A DNA stretch of 64,000 nt, taken from Symbiodinium sp. CCMP2592. Its lineage: Eukaryota > Sar > Dinophyceae > Suessiales > Symbiodiniaceae. Below are positions 10,501-20,326 of this stretch, piece by piece (position 1 is the first letter of the stretch; the number at the start of each line of letters is the position of its first letter). The position numbers were made by a program, and so were the translations under genes. Location of the stretch: positions 246,501 through 310,500 of the forward strand of contig CAJNDT010001247.1 in NCBI GenBank assembly GCA_905221615.1. The letters run 5' to 3'. The notes beneath the pieces were generated by a model. That model had not been told where the DNA came from, searched no databases, and was given only the letters and a program-made list of their open reading frames with translations.

Positions 10501-13500
10501 ACTGATGCGGGAGTTTGTGTTCCCGGGATGCTAGCAGAAACATCCTGCCATCTGTTTTGGGACTTTACCCTCAGGCTCGCATCACCTTAAACCTCAAAGC
10601 CTAAACCTACACTGCAAGACCCAAACCCAAACCCGAACATCGAAACCCTCTTCGGACACCAAAGCTCTGGAAGCTTGTTTGTGTCAGCTGAGATGCAGTT
10701 GACACGATGTTTGGACTTCACTCGCCACGCTCGGGAGAGCTTGTCCTCAAGCAAGGTTTTTGTCAACTCGTGGCATGTGGGCTTTGGTCTCGGATGAAGG
10801 TCCAGGATTTGTGGAGAAGGATCTCTAACAGCAGCAATTAGGTCGCTTCCGCAAAGGATAACCCGTCATGAATGAACATCGTAGACCCGAAGCTGTAGCT
10901 GCTGGGGCCCCTACGCAAACTCCAGATAGGGGCCTTAATCTTAGTTGTCCAAATTCTTAGGGAACTATGAGAACTTGAACTCGCGGGGCTATATTGGGTT
11001 CTGCAGCCCAAACCCACTTAGTAACCATTAGAACATGGTGTTGGGATGTGTCAGCGCATACTTAAAGCAGGACTAAACTGGTGACCAAATGTTAGTACTG
11101 AGCATTCCGATTGCTGGCTTGACTTGCTCCAGGAAACAGGATAGCCGGTTGACGACGGTGGGAATGTAAAGTAAACCCCGGAAAAGTTGAAGCGCTGCCC
11201 ACTCAGCTGCTCAGGCAATGCTTTCGGGTTCAAGTCCTGAAGCATTGCACCGCCCGACTAAACCCCAAAGCCCTACCTGGACCCTGAAAACCCCACGACA
11301 TGCTGAGGGAGCTGTGTAAGGAAATCATGATAAGGGGCCCTCAAAGGCTAGGTTATTTGAGGTCAAGGTAGACCGGAAACCACCAGGCCGAAACCCTAAC
11401 CCTAAGATGGGTTAAGAGTTTAGGATGTAGGGTTCAAGCCTCGCATTACCAGGAATGACACCGGTAGAACACACCACGGCCATTCAAGCCCGGTCCAAAA
11501 ATAGATTCTCAGGCCCTGAACTACAAAGCCTAAACCTGACACTAAACAATCCTTAGCTCCATACAAAAAACGAAAATAAACTCAAACCCTTAAAGCAAAA
11601 AGCCTAAACTCCGGCAGGATCTGATGTAGAATGTAGATCCCTAAAGGGGTTGTTTATATAAACTACCCAGACCCCCGGGAGGATCCAAAAAGTAGATCCC
11701 TTAATGGGGATTCCTATAAAGCACCCTTAGTAGTATCGGGTCCCAAATTAGGGGATCTACTTTCTAGATCCTCCCGCGGGTCTGGGTACTCTGAGCAGAC
11801 CAGTGGGTTTTGCTTTGTAGATCCTCCCCGAAATCTGGGTGTAAGCTGGCTCCCCCTAAACTAAAAACCCTGAACCCTACACCCTAAACAAAAAGACCCA
11901 ACCCTAAACCCCAACCCCAAACCCTAAGCCATCATCCCTGAACTAGAGCCCTAAAGAGTACCAGACATTTAGGTGCTCAGGTCCAAAGTCCCAAAGAGAT
12001 CAAGACTAGGATACCCAGTAACCTAAGAATAAAAAGGCCTCTCTTTTGGTATTGGGTTTCTTTATAAGGAACCTAGGACTACAAAAAGGGAATAAGGGTA
12101 CTACTGGGCATCCTAGAAGATCAGCCCAGCTGCATACACACCCACCGTGCCATGCATCAGCCTGGGTCTAAGGATGGTTGGATGCAGGGTTTTAGGGGGT
12201 TTTAGGGGATCCTAGGAGAGTTTTTTTTTTAAAGTGCAGTGGCTCTTTCTGTGCGATGCAGGAGAGTTTAGGGTTTAGGGAGCTTGGGGCTTAGGGAGTC
12301 TAGGGTGTAGGGAGTTTAAGGGTGTTAGGGAGTTTAAGGTATCGGCTGTTTAGGGGGTTTAGGGTTTTTAAGGTTTGGGGTTCAGGGTTATCCTGTACTT
12401 CTCGACACTACAAAGCCTCAGAGAACCCCTACATGACCCTTTGACCCTTTGATAGAACAGTTATCGAAAACCTAACGAACCCCGTATAGAACCCTTACAA
12501 ACCTACTGTACTCACTCTTCTCCCTCCAGGAGACGACAGGCAACACAAAATCGAAAGTTCGAACAACAAAACCTCTAATCTGCAATTTATACCATGAAAG
12601 CGGGTGTTACCTTTAAAGATTCGGGTAGCGTAAAGTAGAAGAACACTCCTCATTACCTTAAAACAAAGTAAGCATAGGGAATCTCAGCACCATTGATCCG
12701 AAATCCGTGTTCCAACTTCCAGGAGCCTTCGGTTCACTACAAACCTGAAGCGCCGAGCCACGCGTAAGCGAATCGCGCCTTGTGGAGTGGCTCAATGCGC
12801 AAGACTACCTTCGCAAACGATCCCAACGAGCACTAATGTGTGGGAATGAACAAACTGCAATAGGGTTTTGGGGTATAGTTAAATGGGGTTTTGGGGTATA
12901 GTTAAATGGGGTTTTGGGGTATTGTTAAATGGTATAGTTAAATGGGGTCCGATATGGACTACCATCATCAAACCACTGATTCCGATCCCTACAGCCTCAC
13001 AGGACCTGCAAGGCAGAACCTAGACGCAGTACCCAGAAAGCACAATGACAATACTCCCTAATTAAGGAGCATTCCTTAGAACATCAACCGTCTTATTTTC
13101 ACTGAAAGAAGGTTCCTCAAGGTATGCAGCACGTTTCTGCATGGCTTAAGCAATGAATGCCTTGACATATGCGCAAGCCTTCCTATTGAAATTTTAGACA
13201 TATTCTTGACTACAGAGTGCACGGCCCAATACTGCTAACACAGGGGCCTTACTGATTAGAACAGACTTCTGGGGCATATTAAACTATAAATACAATAAGA
13301 AAACCCCCCAGAACCCTGTTCTAATTATTAAGACCCCTGTATTGGCTTGTTGGGGCTCTTTTGGTGGAGGCGAAAGCTGATCTCAGTCAAGCCACATCAG
13401 TCTCGGTGATCTCCTTGAGAACTACCTCAGGTTCTCTTGAGCGAAGGGCGGCGCAACAGTAGGGTCTCGGCGTTCCAGGACCCCCCCTCAAGTGCTCTTG

Positions 13501-16500
13501 AATAGAGCCCTCATGGTCCTCAATAGTGGGTATTTCGGGTATAGTCGTGGGTAGTTTGGGGGGTCTAAGCTGCTGTACCAAGCATTATTGGAAGTCACAC
13601 GATGCTGCAGCAACCTGGTCGGCGCTGCAAGCTGCCAAAAGGGACTTGTATTAATTTGGGGCATTATGGCATGGGACTAGAGGGAACGTGATCACCACCA
13701 CTTCTTCGTGGCCTTTGAAAGAAGAGCAACCGAGCCTCAAGCCTCAAACCCCGACACCCCTGAACCCTGAATTCTGAACGCTTAGCCCCTAAACCCCGAA
13801 CCTGGGTTCGTGTTATATAAGGAACCTAACTTGTAAGCCACCATAATCGGGATTTATCGTAAATAATTAAGTATAGGTTTCCTGAATATGCTAACCCTTC
13901 ACAAGAACCCATCAATAAACCCTAAACTGCCCGAAACTCTGAATCCCCGAAACCTTAAACCCCAAATCCCCAAAACCCCTAAACTCTAAAACCCTGAGGT
14001 CCCCCCGAAGCCCTGAACTAGGGGTCGATTTCAACAAACCACGAAATTATTTAATGTAATTGTAGCTGTCTATCAAACAAGGGAAATGAACTACTGGTGA
14101 TGATCTAATCAAGGACCCCAAACCTCTGGGAATTATGGTATATTCCTTATTATGGGTAGTGCAGGATTTATATCACAACAACCCTACTATTTGCTTAAGA
14201 ACCCCCAAAAAATAAAAAAAAAAATCCTTATGGGGGTAATATAGGGATTATTATTTTTTATTTTTTGGGGGGTTTCTTAAGCAAATCGTAGTTTATATCA
14301 CAACAACCGTCTTGCCCCAAATGGATACCTAGCAAACTGCAGGCTCGAAGCTTCGTTCTTGAAGGCTCGAATTTCGAAGTCCTCCGTGGTTGAGGGTCAG
14401 GGGTTTAGGGTTTAGGGTTAGGGGTTTAGGGGTTTAGGGTTTAGGGTTTAGGGTTTAGGGTTGAGGGGTTTAGGGTTGAGGGGTTTAGGGTTTAGGGTTA
14501 GGGGTTTAGGGTTAGGGGTTTAGGGTTGAGGGGTTTAGGGTTTAGGGTTGAGGGGTTTAGGGTTGAGGGGTTTAGGGTTCAGGGTTTAGGGTTGAGGGGT
14601 TTAGGGTTGAGGGGTTTAGGGTTTAGGTCCTCCGTTCCGCAGATGAGCTCCGGCTGGCCATCGTCGTCGACGTCGCAGAAGGCGAGTGCGCTGACGTTGT
14701 CACCTTCAAAGCTTACCCAAAAGGTCCACTTCCTCTATCATACATGCTTATAGGTTAGAAGGGGCCCCCACCCTGTAATCGTGACCATAAGGATTATATA
14801 GGATTATATTAGGGCCCTATTATATTCCTATTATACTACTATTACAGGGTGGGGGCAGCTTCTAACTTACAGGTCTACAAGGGGCTGACGCATAGTAGCC
14901 TCAGAACCAAGCCATGATCTACAAAAATTGCGTGACCCTACAGGGAACTCCAGAAACTTGGAATATGGAATAATGGTAGGATCCCCTGTAATTTTGCCTT
15001 AAAGGGGTTACGATAATGATATTCCAACTTTCTGGCTTCTACTGTAGCTATACTGAACTTAGAACCCTAGCAAAAATACAATTTTAGCTGTTTCTTAGGG
15101 ATTATAATAACCCAAAATTAAAAAAATATTTCAAAGTACCCCTAAGACTATTTACTAAGTCCCCCGACCCTCCAAAAGTGTTAATATTTCTAAGTACCCC
15201 TAAGGTAGACCCTAAACCCTGAACCAACCGGCTAGAAGGACTCAGAGGCCCTCGAGGCCCTGAGTCGAATGCCATAAACCTTATACTAGACCCAAGAATA
15301 ATTGGAGGATCATGAGACTTAGTAAGGGGTTATAGGTACCTGATTTGGGGTTATAAGTAATTATAAGTATAGTTACCTGAATGATAACCCTAGTCTAGAC
15401 CCAAGAATAACCTACGAATAAAAAGGGTGCCCTTTTTGGTTTAAAGGGGCTTATAAGGGAACCTGAACCCTTAAAAAGGGAATAGGGGCCCACTCGAGGT
15501 CCTAGTATAGGAGCCCTAAACACCTATAATCTTTTTTTTACAGGCTGGCAAGCGAACTACTGTAAACAAATTATAGGAGCCCTAAACACCCAGAGACTCC
15601 AAAACCCCTTAACTAAGGAATCCACCTTAAATCTTATTACGGTTCCTATTGTAATTTAAGGTAATTATATTGCTTAATTATGGGTTTAGGGGAGTCCCTG
15701 GGCACCCAACCCTCAAAAGCCCCTCCCTATGAACCTAAACCCTATCGTACCCTTCACAGTATCCTTATAGGAACCCGAAGCCATAAACCCTCTAGGCAAC
15801 ACAAACTCGGATCCCTAACAACCGTGCCTGTGACGGTCCAGTAGAGCTCGCTGCCCTCTGCATCAAAGGCTTGGACGGAGCCTCGTTGAAGGGGTTTAGG
15901 ACTTAGGGCCCAGGGTTTCGGGTGAGGTGAAGGGTGGGGAAAGCGGCTATTCCACGGTTTAGGGTTCATGTGTGGGCCTTGATGGCTAGAATCAGCTTAT
16001 GGGGTTTAGTGTATATAACTGTAGTGTAGTTGTGTTACCCCAAGGGTCCAAGTACCTAAAAATTATATACTCTCCAAAATCATAATCTGCAGAACTATGA
16101 TTGTAACACCGAATTAATTATTGGGTCCGTTGGACCCTTGGGGCTAAGGAGCGCTAAGGAACAATAGACCTAACTCTCCAGGCCCTTGGCAGACACTCGC
16201 AAAAGCTGAAGCCCCCAACCTTGAACAGTCTGAACCCGGACCCCAAAAGGATTTAACAATAGATCCCTTAAAGGAGTTCCCATAACGAGCCCCTAAGTAG
16301 TACAGGGTTCGGGGACCTGAATCTACTTTTTAGATCCTTCTGGTGGTCTGGGAAACGCCAGGTGGCAATTGCCGCCGACCACGCAGACAGGCTGCTCTAT
16401 CGAAGCGAGGTGGCCGTAGGTGATGACGTTCACCTACCATAAGGATTTGGGGTTCAAGGACTGTCAACTATAACCCTAAGGGTCCAAAGGACCCAATAGT

Positions 16501-19476
16501 TAGGTACTTGGGTTTAGGATACTAGTTCTGTAGGCTACTATTTGGGAGAGTATATGATAATTAGGTACTTGGATCCTTAGGGTAAGCTGACAAGAAGAAC
16601 CGTGGCCCCCGCTCCCCAAAGGGTCGTAAGTAACTATATAGTAAAATCTAGGATCAGGATTTCTGGGCTAGGAATTCTTATTCTCATTTGGGGAAGTACC
16701 CCACCTGACAGTGCCACCCATTGGGCTACCCTAGCAGCTGGTGACGCTAGCATGCTCAGCAAGTAGTTTCTTGAAGAGTTATTTGATTGGACTCTGGACT
16801 CTCCTATGCGACCTATCTTCTTGATATGAGGATAGGATTCATCTTGGCACTCGAAAAAGTCGTATGTTCACATCTGGTGGTACGATCCTCCAACTTGCAG
16901 GTGCTTGTGCCCAATGGGTCCTGGGTAGTTACTTGAGCCACTTTGGGGTTATGGATCCGCCAAGGTGTCGACATCCTGGACATCAAGCGGTCATACCGGG
17001 CAGCGAGAGGCCAGCCAAAGCCCCGCTGCAGCTTTTGCTATGGGTTTCTCTTCCTGTAGATTCACGTGTGCCGTGTAAAATGAAACGGCCATAGATTTCG
17101 CTTCCAAGGTGAATGACGGTGATTACTTCCTCAACTCCACACCCGAAATGGGAGTTTCCGAAAATAGGGGACCCTGATGCCTAACATAGCACCCTAAATA
17201 GTAGGATCCTTATTGTAAGGACCCCAAAATAAGGTAGCCCGCCCTTATTTTCGGAAACTCCCTTAAATAGGACCTCGAATTACTCCGGTTCTGGGCAGGC
17301 TGCTCCATCGTGCACGTCCTTAAAGAAGAGATCCGCATTCTCCTGGCCCCCACCAAGCTTTCCCTAAGGCTCCATGTACCTATATAGTATATACTTAGGC
17401 CTTAAACTACCTATACTAGGATACCCAGTAACCTAAGAATAAAAAGGCCTCTCTTTTTGGTATTGGGTAACTTTATAAGGAACCTAGGACTACAAAAAGG
17501 GAATAAGGGTACTACTGGGCATCCTAGCCTATATAGGGACCCCTTTTAGGCTTAAGCATCTACTAGATCGGTACATGGAGCCTGTGGCTTCGGGCTTAGG
17601 GATTTGCTCCGGGGTATGTTGCACCACGCATGCGTACGCAGGATACTAGGTTGGCCCTATAGAGGTTCTGAAAGCCTTTCGTAGATCAAATCCTCTTAAG
17701 CCCAATGAAGGAAAATGTGGAATATCTCTCACGCCTACCTGGGATCCCTTTGGAATCGTCGTGGGCCCTCGCGACCAGGTCGGCTTTGAATGGGAATGAT
17801 ACACGCCCAGGCCCTCAGGGAGGAGCTAGACAGTAGAACCTCTGATTTGATGTCCTAAACTCGGTATAGGGTTTAGGTCTAGGGTTTACATCTGGTGGTT
17901 GATGGCACTGGGAGGACGCCCCTAAACATCAAGGATCTGAAAGGCCCTGCTGCAGTAAGCTTCTTTCGATTGCCTCCCTAACGTTCAGGAATCCTTATCC
18001 TAAACCCTAACATTCGGGACTCCCTCTCCAAAGTTGAACAGGGCCACGAATTCAAAGTTTTACGTTTAGAGGTTGAGGGGTTGCAGTCCTCCACGTTGTA
18101 GACCTTGAGGCGTAAGGGTCTTCATAAACAGAGCTTTGGGGGCATATTATACTATACTCACAATAGCATAGTATCGGCAATGATTTAGGCCCCTATATGC
18201 GGCTTTTCGAATCCTCCACATCGTAGACCATGAGGCTTAGGGGTCTTAATAAATAGAGTAGGCTTTACATGCAATAAGGAGCCCCCTACACCCTTATATG
18301 CGGCTTTTGGAATCCTCCACATCGTAGACCATGAGAGACGTCTGAGTGCCCACCATGAGCATGTCCCGCTGGATGGCCGGATTGAGCTCACCTCTGGGCA
18401 GCGGATAGCTACCCAGACCCCCAGAAGGATCTAGAAAGTAGATCCCCTAATATGAGGCCCTATACTACTAAGGGTACTTTATAGGAACCCCCATTAAGGG
18501 ATCTACTTTTTGGATCCTCTCGGGGGTCTCAGTAGGTTCCTGAGTAGCCCCTTTATAATCAGGGCACCCTTTTCCCTACTACTGTATTTGGTTTTTTGGT
18601 AAGGGAGCCCAAAAAGAAAGAGGGCACATGGGCAATACTGAGGAACCGAAGTATATAGGATTGCATGTTTCAGGTTTGAGTGTTTAGTCTGCTAGGGTTT
18701 TCTCTTGGGGGGAAGATGCTTTAACTAGGGCCCCACAAAAGCACATAAGCAAACATTAGGGTAGGGATATCCTTATAAATGCTTATGCTTATGGGTCCCT
18801 AATTAACGTTTTTTGGCCAGGGTCCTTGACGAATCCAGCGCTCGCGGTTTACATGCACATGGGCAAAGATAAGAAGGACACGATGTGAAGACTCATCGTC
18901 GTAGGTATTGCTACGGGTGTCACTTTCCCAAAGAATAATACGGTTGATGATATAAATCCTGCATTACCTTAATGACCCTAAACTATGGGAGTTATGTGAC
19001 ATTCCTTATTATGGGTAATGCAGGATTTATATCATCAACCGTACTGACGACGAAGATAGAAACCCTACAGTCAACTCTCTAGGTACTTAGGACCCGTCGG
19101 GATTCTAACCCGAGACATCAACCCCACATCCTAGGCCTGAGCCTAAGCCACAAAATCCGACATCGACATCCTGCGCGCCAGAAGCGCTACCACCCCTGCT
19201 TGACCTAAAAGGCTCATGGGACTTAGTAAGCGCAGTTACGAGTACCCTCACTGGGGTTATACGCATTTAGAATCATTTCCTTACTTATCACCCTAGTTGC
19301 CAGGTCCGACGAATCATGAACGCTTAAGTACTCATGATCGCTTAAGTACTCCTGCCACAATCCCTCAACCCTAAACCCCTAAAACCTTCATGGCTCGGTT
19401 TCGGGTTTTAGGTGGCATTCGGCCTGTGACCACGGATGTGATCTTTCGGTTGATGTTGAGGAACATGACCTTTGGT
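4507..19476 (-). CDS. BBS2: BBS2 exons 4-20, copy-1 duplicate
   Basis: Identical exons in the first copy of the block: 19424-19476, 18315-18391, 17304-17342, 16367-16433, 15828-15881, 14630-14703, 14352-14381, 13396-13425, 12752-12808, 10878-10898, 10697-10745, 9769-9831, 8235-8299, 7450-7502, 6034-6075, 5329-5389 and 4507-4565. Exons 1-3 are missing because this contig stops at 20226. No substitution separates these exons from those in copy 2, as expected if both are the same locus. If the duplication were real, this copy would be a 5'-truncated gene. Confidence 0.9.
5673..5786. mobile_element. Foldback MITE family A, element A1 (copy 2: 26021-26134)
   Basis: Near-perfect inverted repeat: CTACTATTTGCTTAAGAA ... 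TTCTTAAGCAAATAGTAG with an AT-rich centre (TTATGGGGGTAATATAGGG). It is flanked by TATA on both sides, a probable 4-bp target duplication. It lies in BBS2 intron 18. Confidence 0.85.
7042..7149. mobile_element. Foldback MITE family E, element E1 (copy 2: 27390-27497)
   Basis: GGGAGTTTCCGAAAATAGGG ... TTTTCTTCGGAAACTCCC. A one-armed relic of the same family lies just to the left, from about 6967. Confidence 0.85.
7317..7426. mobile_element. Foldback MITE family F, element F1 (copy 2: 27665-27774)
   Basis: ATGGGTGGTTGTCAAAATTA ... AATTTTGACAACCATCCAT. It ends 23 nt from the exon 17 donor. Confidence 0.85.
8655..8764. mobile_element. Foldback MITE family F, element F2 (copy 2: 29003-29112)
   Basis: ATATGGGTAGTTGTCAAAAT ... 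AATTTTGACAACCACCCATA. Short open frames on both strands through it are chance. Confidence 0.88.
9036..9158. mobile_element. Foldback MITE family D, element D1 (copy 2: 29384-29506)
   Basis: Termini ACCCAGA...GGGAGGATCC and GGATC-CTCCCGGGGGTCTGGGT, with internal AAAAAGTAGATCCC and GGGGATCTACTTTCTAGATC. BBS2 intron 15. Confidence 0.85.
9216..9346. mobile_element. Foldback element family Q (copy 2: 29564-29694)
   Basis: ATAGGGACCCTTAGGGGTGT ... ACACCCCTAAGGGTCCCTAT, with strongly purine/pyrimidine-biased arms. Confidence 0.75.
9413..9527. mobile_element. Foldback MITE family A, element A2 (copy 2: 29761-29875)
   Basis: Same termini and centre as A1, flanked by TTTG on both sides. BBS2 intron 15. 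Confidence 0.85.
10181..10281 (+). repeat. 19-bp direct repeat flanking a 63-bp AT-rich insert (copy 2: 30529-30629)
   Basis: CCTACCGGGAGCCCTGGAT at 10181-10199 and 10263-10281. The insert is almost pure TATACTA-type sequence. Confidence 0.85.
11665..11787. mobile_element. Foldback MITE family D, element D2 (copy 2: 32013-32135)
   Basis: Best-preserved family D copy in the block (ACCCAGACCCCCGGGAGG ... TCCTCCCGCGGGTCTGGGT), 123 bp. BBS2 intron 12. Confidence 0.88.
12006..12116. mobile_element. Foldback MITE family I, element I1 (copy 2: 32354-32464)
   Basis: CTAGGATACCCAGTAACCTA ... GGTACTACTGGGCATCCTAG, 111 bp, with AAAAAGGCCTCTC in the centre. Confidence 0.88.
12861..12948 (+). repeat. 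23-bp minisatellite (copy 2: 33209-33296)
   Basis: Three and a half units of GGGTTTTGGGGTATAGTTAA plus ATG, in BBS2 intron 11. Confidence 0.9.
14093..14310. mobile_element. Element A3 nested in a family B element (copy 2: 34441-34658)
   Basis: A3 (14184-14291) interrupts the right arm of a degraded family B foldback. The 17-bp host sequence TTTATATCACAACAACC stands on both sides (14167-14183 and 14292-14308), so it was duplicated on insertion. Confidence 0.8.
14394..14629 (-). repeat. BBS2 intron 9: telomere-like array acting as an intron (copy 2: 34742-34977)
   Basis: The whole intron between exons 9 and 10 consists of TTTAGGG, TTTAGGGG and TTGAGGGG units (CCCTAAA on the coding strand). 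Its flanks carry a 9-bp direct repeat, GTCCTCCGT on the plus strand, at 14379-14387 and 14627-14635. Splicing uses a GA donor and an AG acceptor that both lie within the repeated bases. The pattern is an insertion of telomere-like DNA into coding sequence, with target duplication, that is now removed as an intron. Confidence 0.85.
14753..14870. mobile_element. Foldback element family O (copy 2: 35101-35218)
   Basis: GTTAGAAGGGGCCCCCACCC ... GGGTGGGGGCAGCTTCTAAC, in BBS2 intron 8 near the exon 9 acceptor. Confidence 0.75.
16036..16146. mobile_element. Foldback family K, element K1 (copy 2: 36384-36494)
   Basis: CCCCAAGGGTCCAAGTACCT ... GGGTCCGTTGGACCCTTGGG. A second member, 16478-16586, lies on the other side of exon 7. 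Confidence 0.7.
16233..16352. mobile_element. Foldback family D, degraded element D3 (copy 2: 36581-36700)
   Basis: Diverged arms (AACCCGGACCCCAAAAGGAT ... GATCCTTCTGGTGGTCTGGG). It ends 14 nt from the exon 7 donor. Confidence 0.7.
16478..16586. mobile_element. Foldback family K, element K2 (copy 2: 36826-36934)
   Basis: CCCTAAGGGTCCAAAGGACC ... GGTACTTGGATCCTTAGGG, 45 nt upstream of the exon 7 acceptor. Confidence 0.7.
17150..17262. mobile_element. Foldback MITE family E, element E2 (copy 2: 37498-37610)
   Basis: GGGAGTTTCCGAAAATAGGG ... CCTTATTTTCGGAAACTCCC, 41 nt beyond the exon 6 donor in intron 6. Confidence 0.88.
17368..17582. mobile_element. Element I2 nested in an unrelated foldback (copy 2: 37716-37930)
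   Basis: Outer arms GGCTCCATGTACC ... GGTACATGGAGCC enclose a complete family I element at 17416-17527. The outer element must be the older insertion. Located in BBS2 intron 5, close to the exon 6 acceptor. Confidence 0.75.
18080..18336 (-). repeat. BBS2: Three tandem fragments of the exon-5 end inside intron 5 (copy 2: 18428+20000 region, 38428-38684)
   Basis: The block reading LMVYDVED plus the following ~17 intron bases is present at 18296-18336 (exon 5 itself and the start of the intron). It recurs at 18193-18233 with one change, and more diverged at about 18088-18122 (LKVYNVED). The period is about 103-105 bp. Only the first copy is preceded by the rest of exon 5. Local tandem duplication across a splice donor is the simplest cause; mutually exclusive 3' exon ends are a less likely alternative. 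Confidence 0.8.
18410..18531. mobile_element. Foldback MITE family D, element D4 (copy 2: 38758-38879)
   Basis: TACCCAGACCCCCAGAAGG ... GGATCCTCTCGGGGGTCTC. It lies 19 nt upstream of the exon 5 acceptor, so it forms the end of intron 4, directly next to a family J element. Confidence 0.8.
18535..18647. mobile_element. Foldback family J, element J2 (copy 2: 38883-38995)
   Basis: GGTTCCTGAGTAGCCCCTTT ... GGCAATACTGAGGAACC. A diverged relative lies at about 6652-6735. Confidence 0.7.
18940..19042. mobile_element. Foldback MITE family B, element B1 (copy 2: 39288-39390)
   Basis: 103 bp with termini ACGGTTGATGATATAAATCC ... GGATTTATATCATCAACCGT. The centre carries CTTATTATGGGTAATGCAGG. BBS2 intron 4. 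Confidence 0.9.
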
Positions 19477-19502
19477 CTGGGTTTGGTTTTAGGCCTAAGG
19501 CT

Positions 19503-19633
19503 TACCCAGAGAGCCCAATACCCCCTTAGTTCAGGAAGATAGCTCAAATCATAATATGAAGCAATGTGGCTTAATTTATATAGGGCTTCATAATATGACT
19601 TCTTTAATTAGGGGCTATTGGGCTCTCTGGGTA
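19503..19633. mobile_element. Foldback element family M (copy 2: 39851-39981)
   Basis: TACCCAGAGAGCCCAATACC ... GGGCTATTGGGCTCTCTGGG, 26 nt upstream of the exon 4 acceptor. Confidence 0.75.
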
Positions 19634-19723
19634 GATACTGGGGCGTAAGCTTTGGATTTAGAAGATGGGGATTGTGGCTCTGCCTAAGCACAAGCACCGA
19701 GTAAGGTCGATGGCTGAAAAGGC

Positions 19724-19832
19724 ATATTGGTAGTTGTCAAAATTAGGGCCCCTTTTGCGTTATTCTAAATATTAGTTGCCGTATTATAATAGGGACCCAA
19801 AAAGGGACCATAATTTTGACAACCACCCATAT
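19724..19832. mobile_element. Foldback MITE family F, element F3 (copy 2: 40072-40180)
   Basis: CATATTGGTAGTTGTCAAAA ... ATTTTGACAACCACCCATAT, BBS2 intron 3. Confidence 0.85.
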
Positions 19833-20226
19833 AGATCATGCAAGCTTCGGATCCTTCTAGGGCTCATACTCTCAACAGTTGTAACGAGAGTGTCGAGAAA
19901 GGTTGTGGCTTAGGCTTTGTTGGTTGTAAGGCTTGTTGGATTGGAACTTCTGTCAGTCGGAATATTTAAGTCCAATGCTATTCCTTCGGGTTCCTGTTTA
20001 TAAACATTGCACGTTGTTCCCCCTCAAACCCTGTTCTAATCATGAAGGCCCTTGTATTTCGGGCTCCTGATTTATAAACATTTTTCGTTGTTCTCCCTCT
20101 CAAACACTGTTCTTTCTCAAAGAGGCCCTTGTATTATGCACCTTGACCCCCTGATCTTTTGCATGAAGGCCCCTTTTTATGCACCTTGACCCAACACCAA
20201 CAAGGCCGAGCAGAGCACTTGAAGTC

Positions 20227-20326
20227 NNNNNNNNNNNNNNNNNNNNNNNNNNNNNNNNNNNNNNNNNNNNNNNNNNNNNNNNNNNNNNNNNNNNNNNNNN
20301 NNNNNNNNNNNNNNNNNNNNNNNNNN
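20227..20326. other. Assembly gap of 100 N
   Basis: Exactly one hundred N, the conventional placeholder for a gap of unknown size. The sequence to its left ends at the same base that continues normally at 40574/40575 in the second copy. The gap is therefore a join between two contigs, not a biological feature. Confidence 0.99.

Larger units (their letters stand above)
1..20226. repeat. Copy 1 of a ~20.2 kb duplicated block (right end of left contig)
   Basis: Base 1 matches base 20351 and base 20226 matches base 40574. The copies are collinear and, beyond the first ~730 bp, differ by a single 2-bp indel near 3452 (offset 20350 before it, 20348 after it). About forty substitutions fall in the first ~470 bp, and three more lie between 470 and 730. 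Intron-like DNA would not stay identical in an old duplication. Overlapping unmerged contig ends are the likely cause; a very recent tandem duplication is the alternative. Confidence 0.95.

Noticed and set aside
11213-11250. GGTTCAAGTCC, a perfect B-box-like motif
   Set aside because: It is the loop of a simple 9-10 bp hairpin (GCAATGCTT...AAGCATTGC) with no cloverleaf around it.
12861-12948. Possible CRISPR-like array
   Set aside because: Units are directly adjacent without spacers, only 3.5 copies, in a eukaryotic intron.
14526-14753. 75-codon plus-strand frame rich in GFRVEGFRV
   Set aside because: It is a translation of the telomere-like array of intron 9 and runs antisense through exon 9 of BBS2.
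19100-19160. tRNA-like sequence on the minus strand with a perfect 5-bp T-arm-like stem
   Set aside because: Acceptor and D-arm can be drawn, but there is no variable loop, position 33 is not U, and no normal anticodon results.
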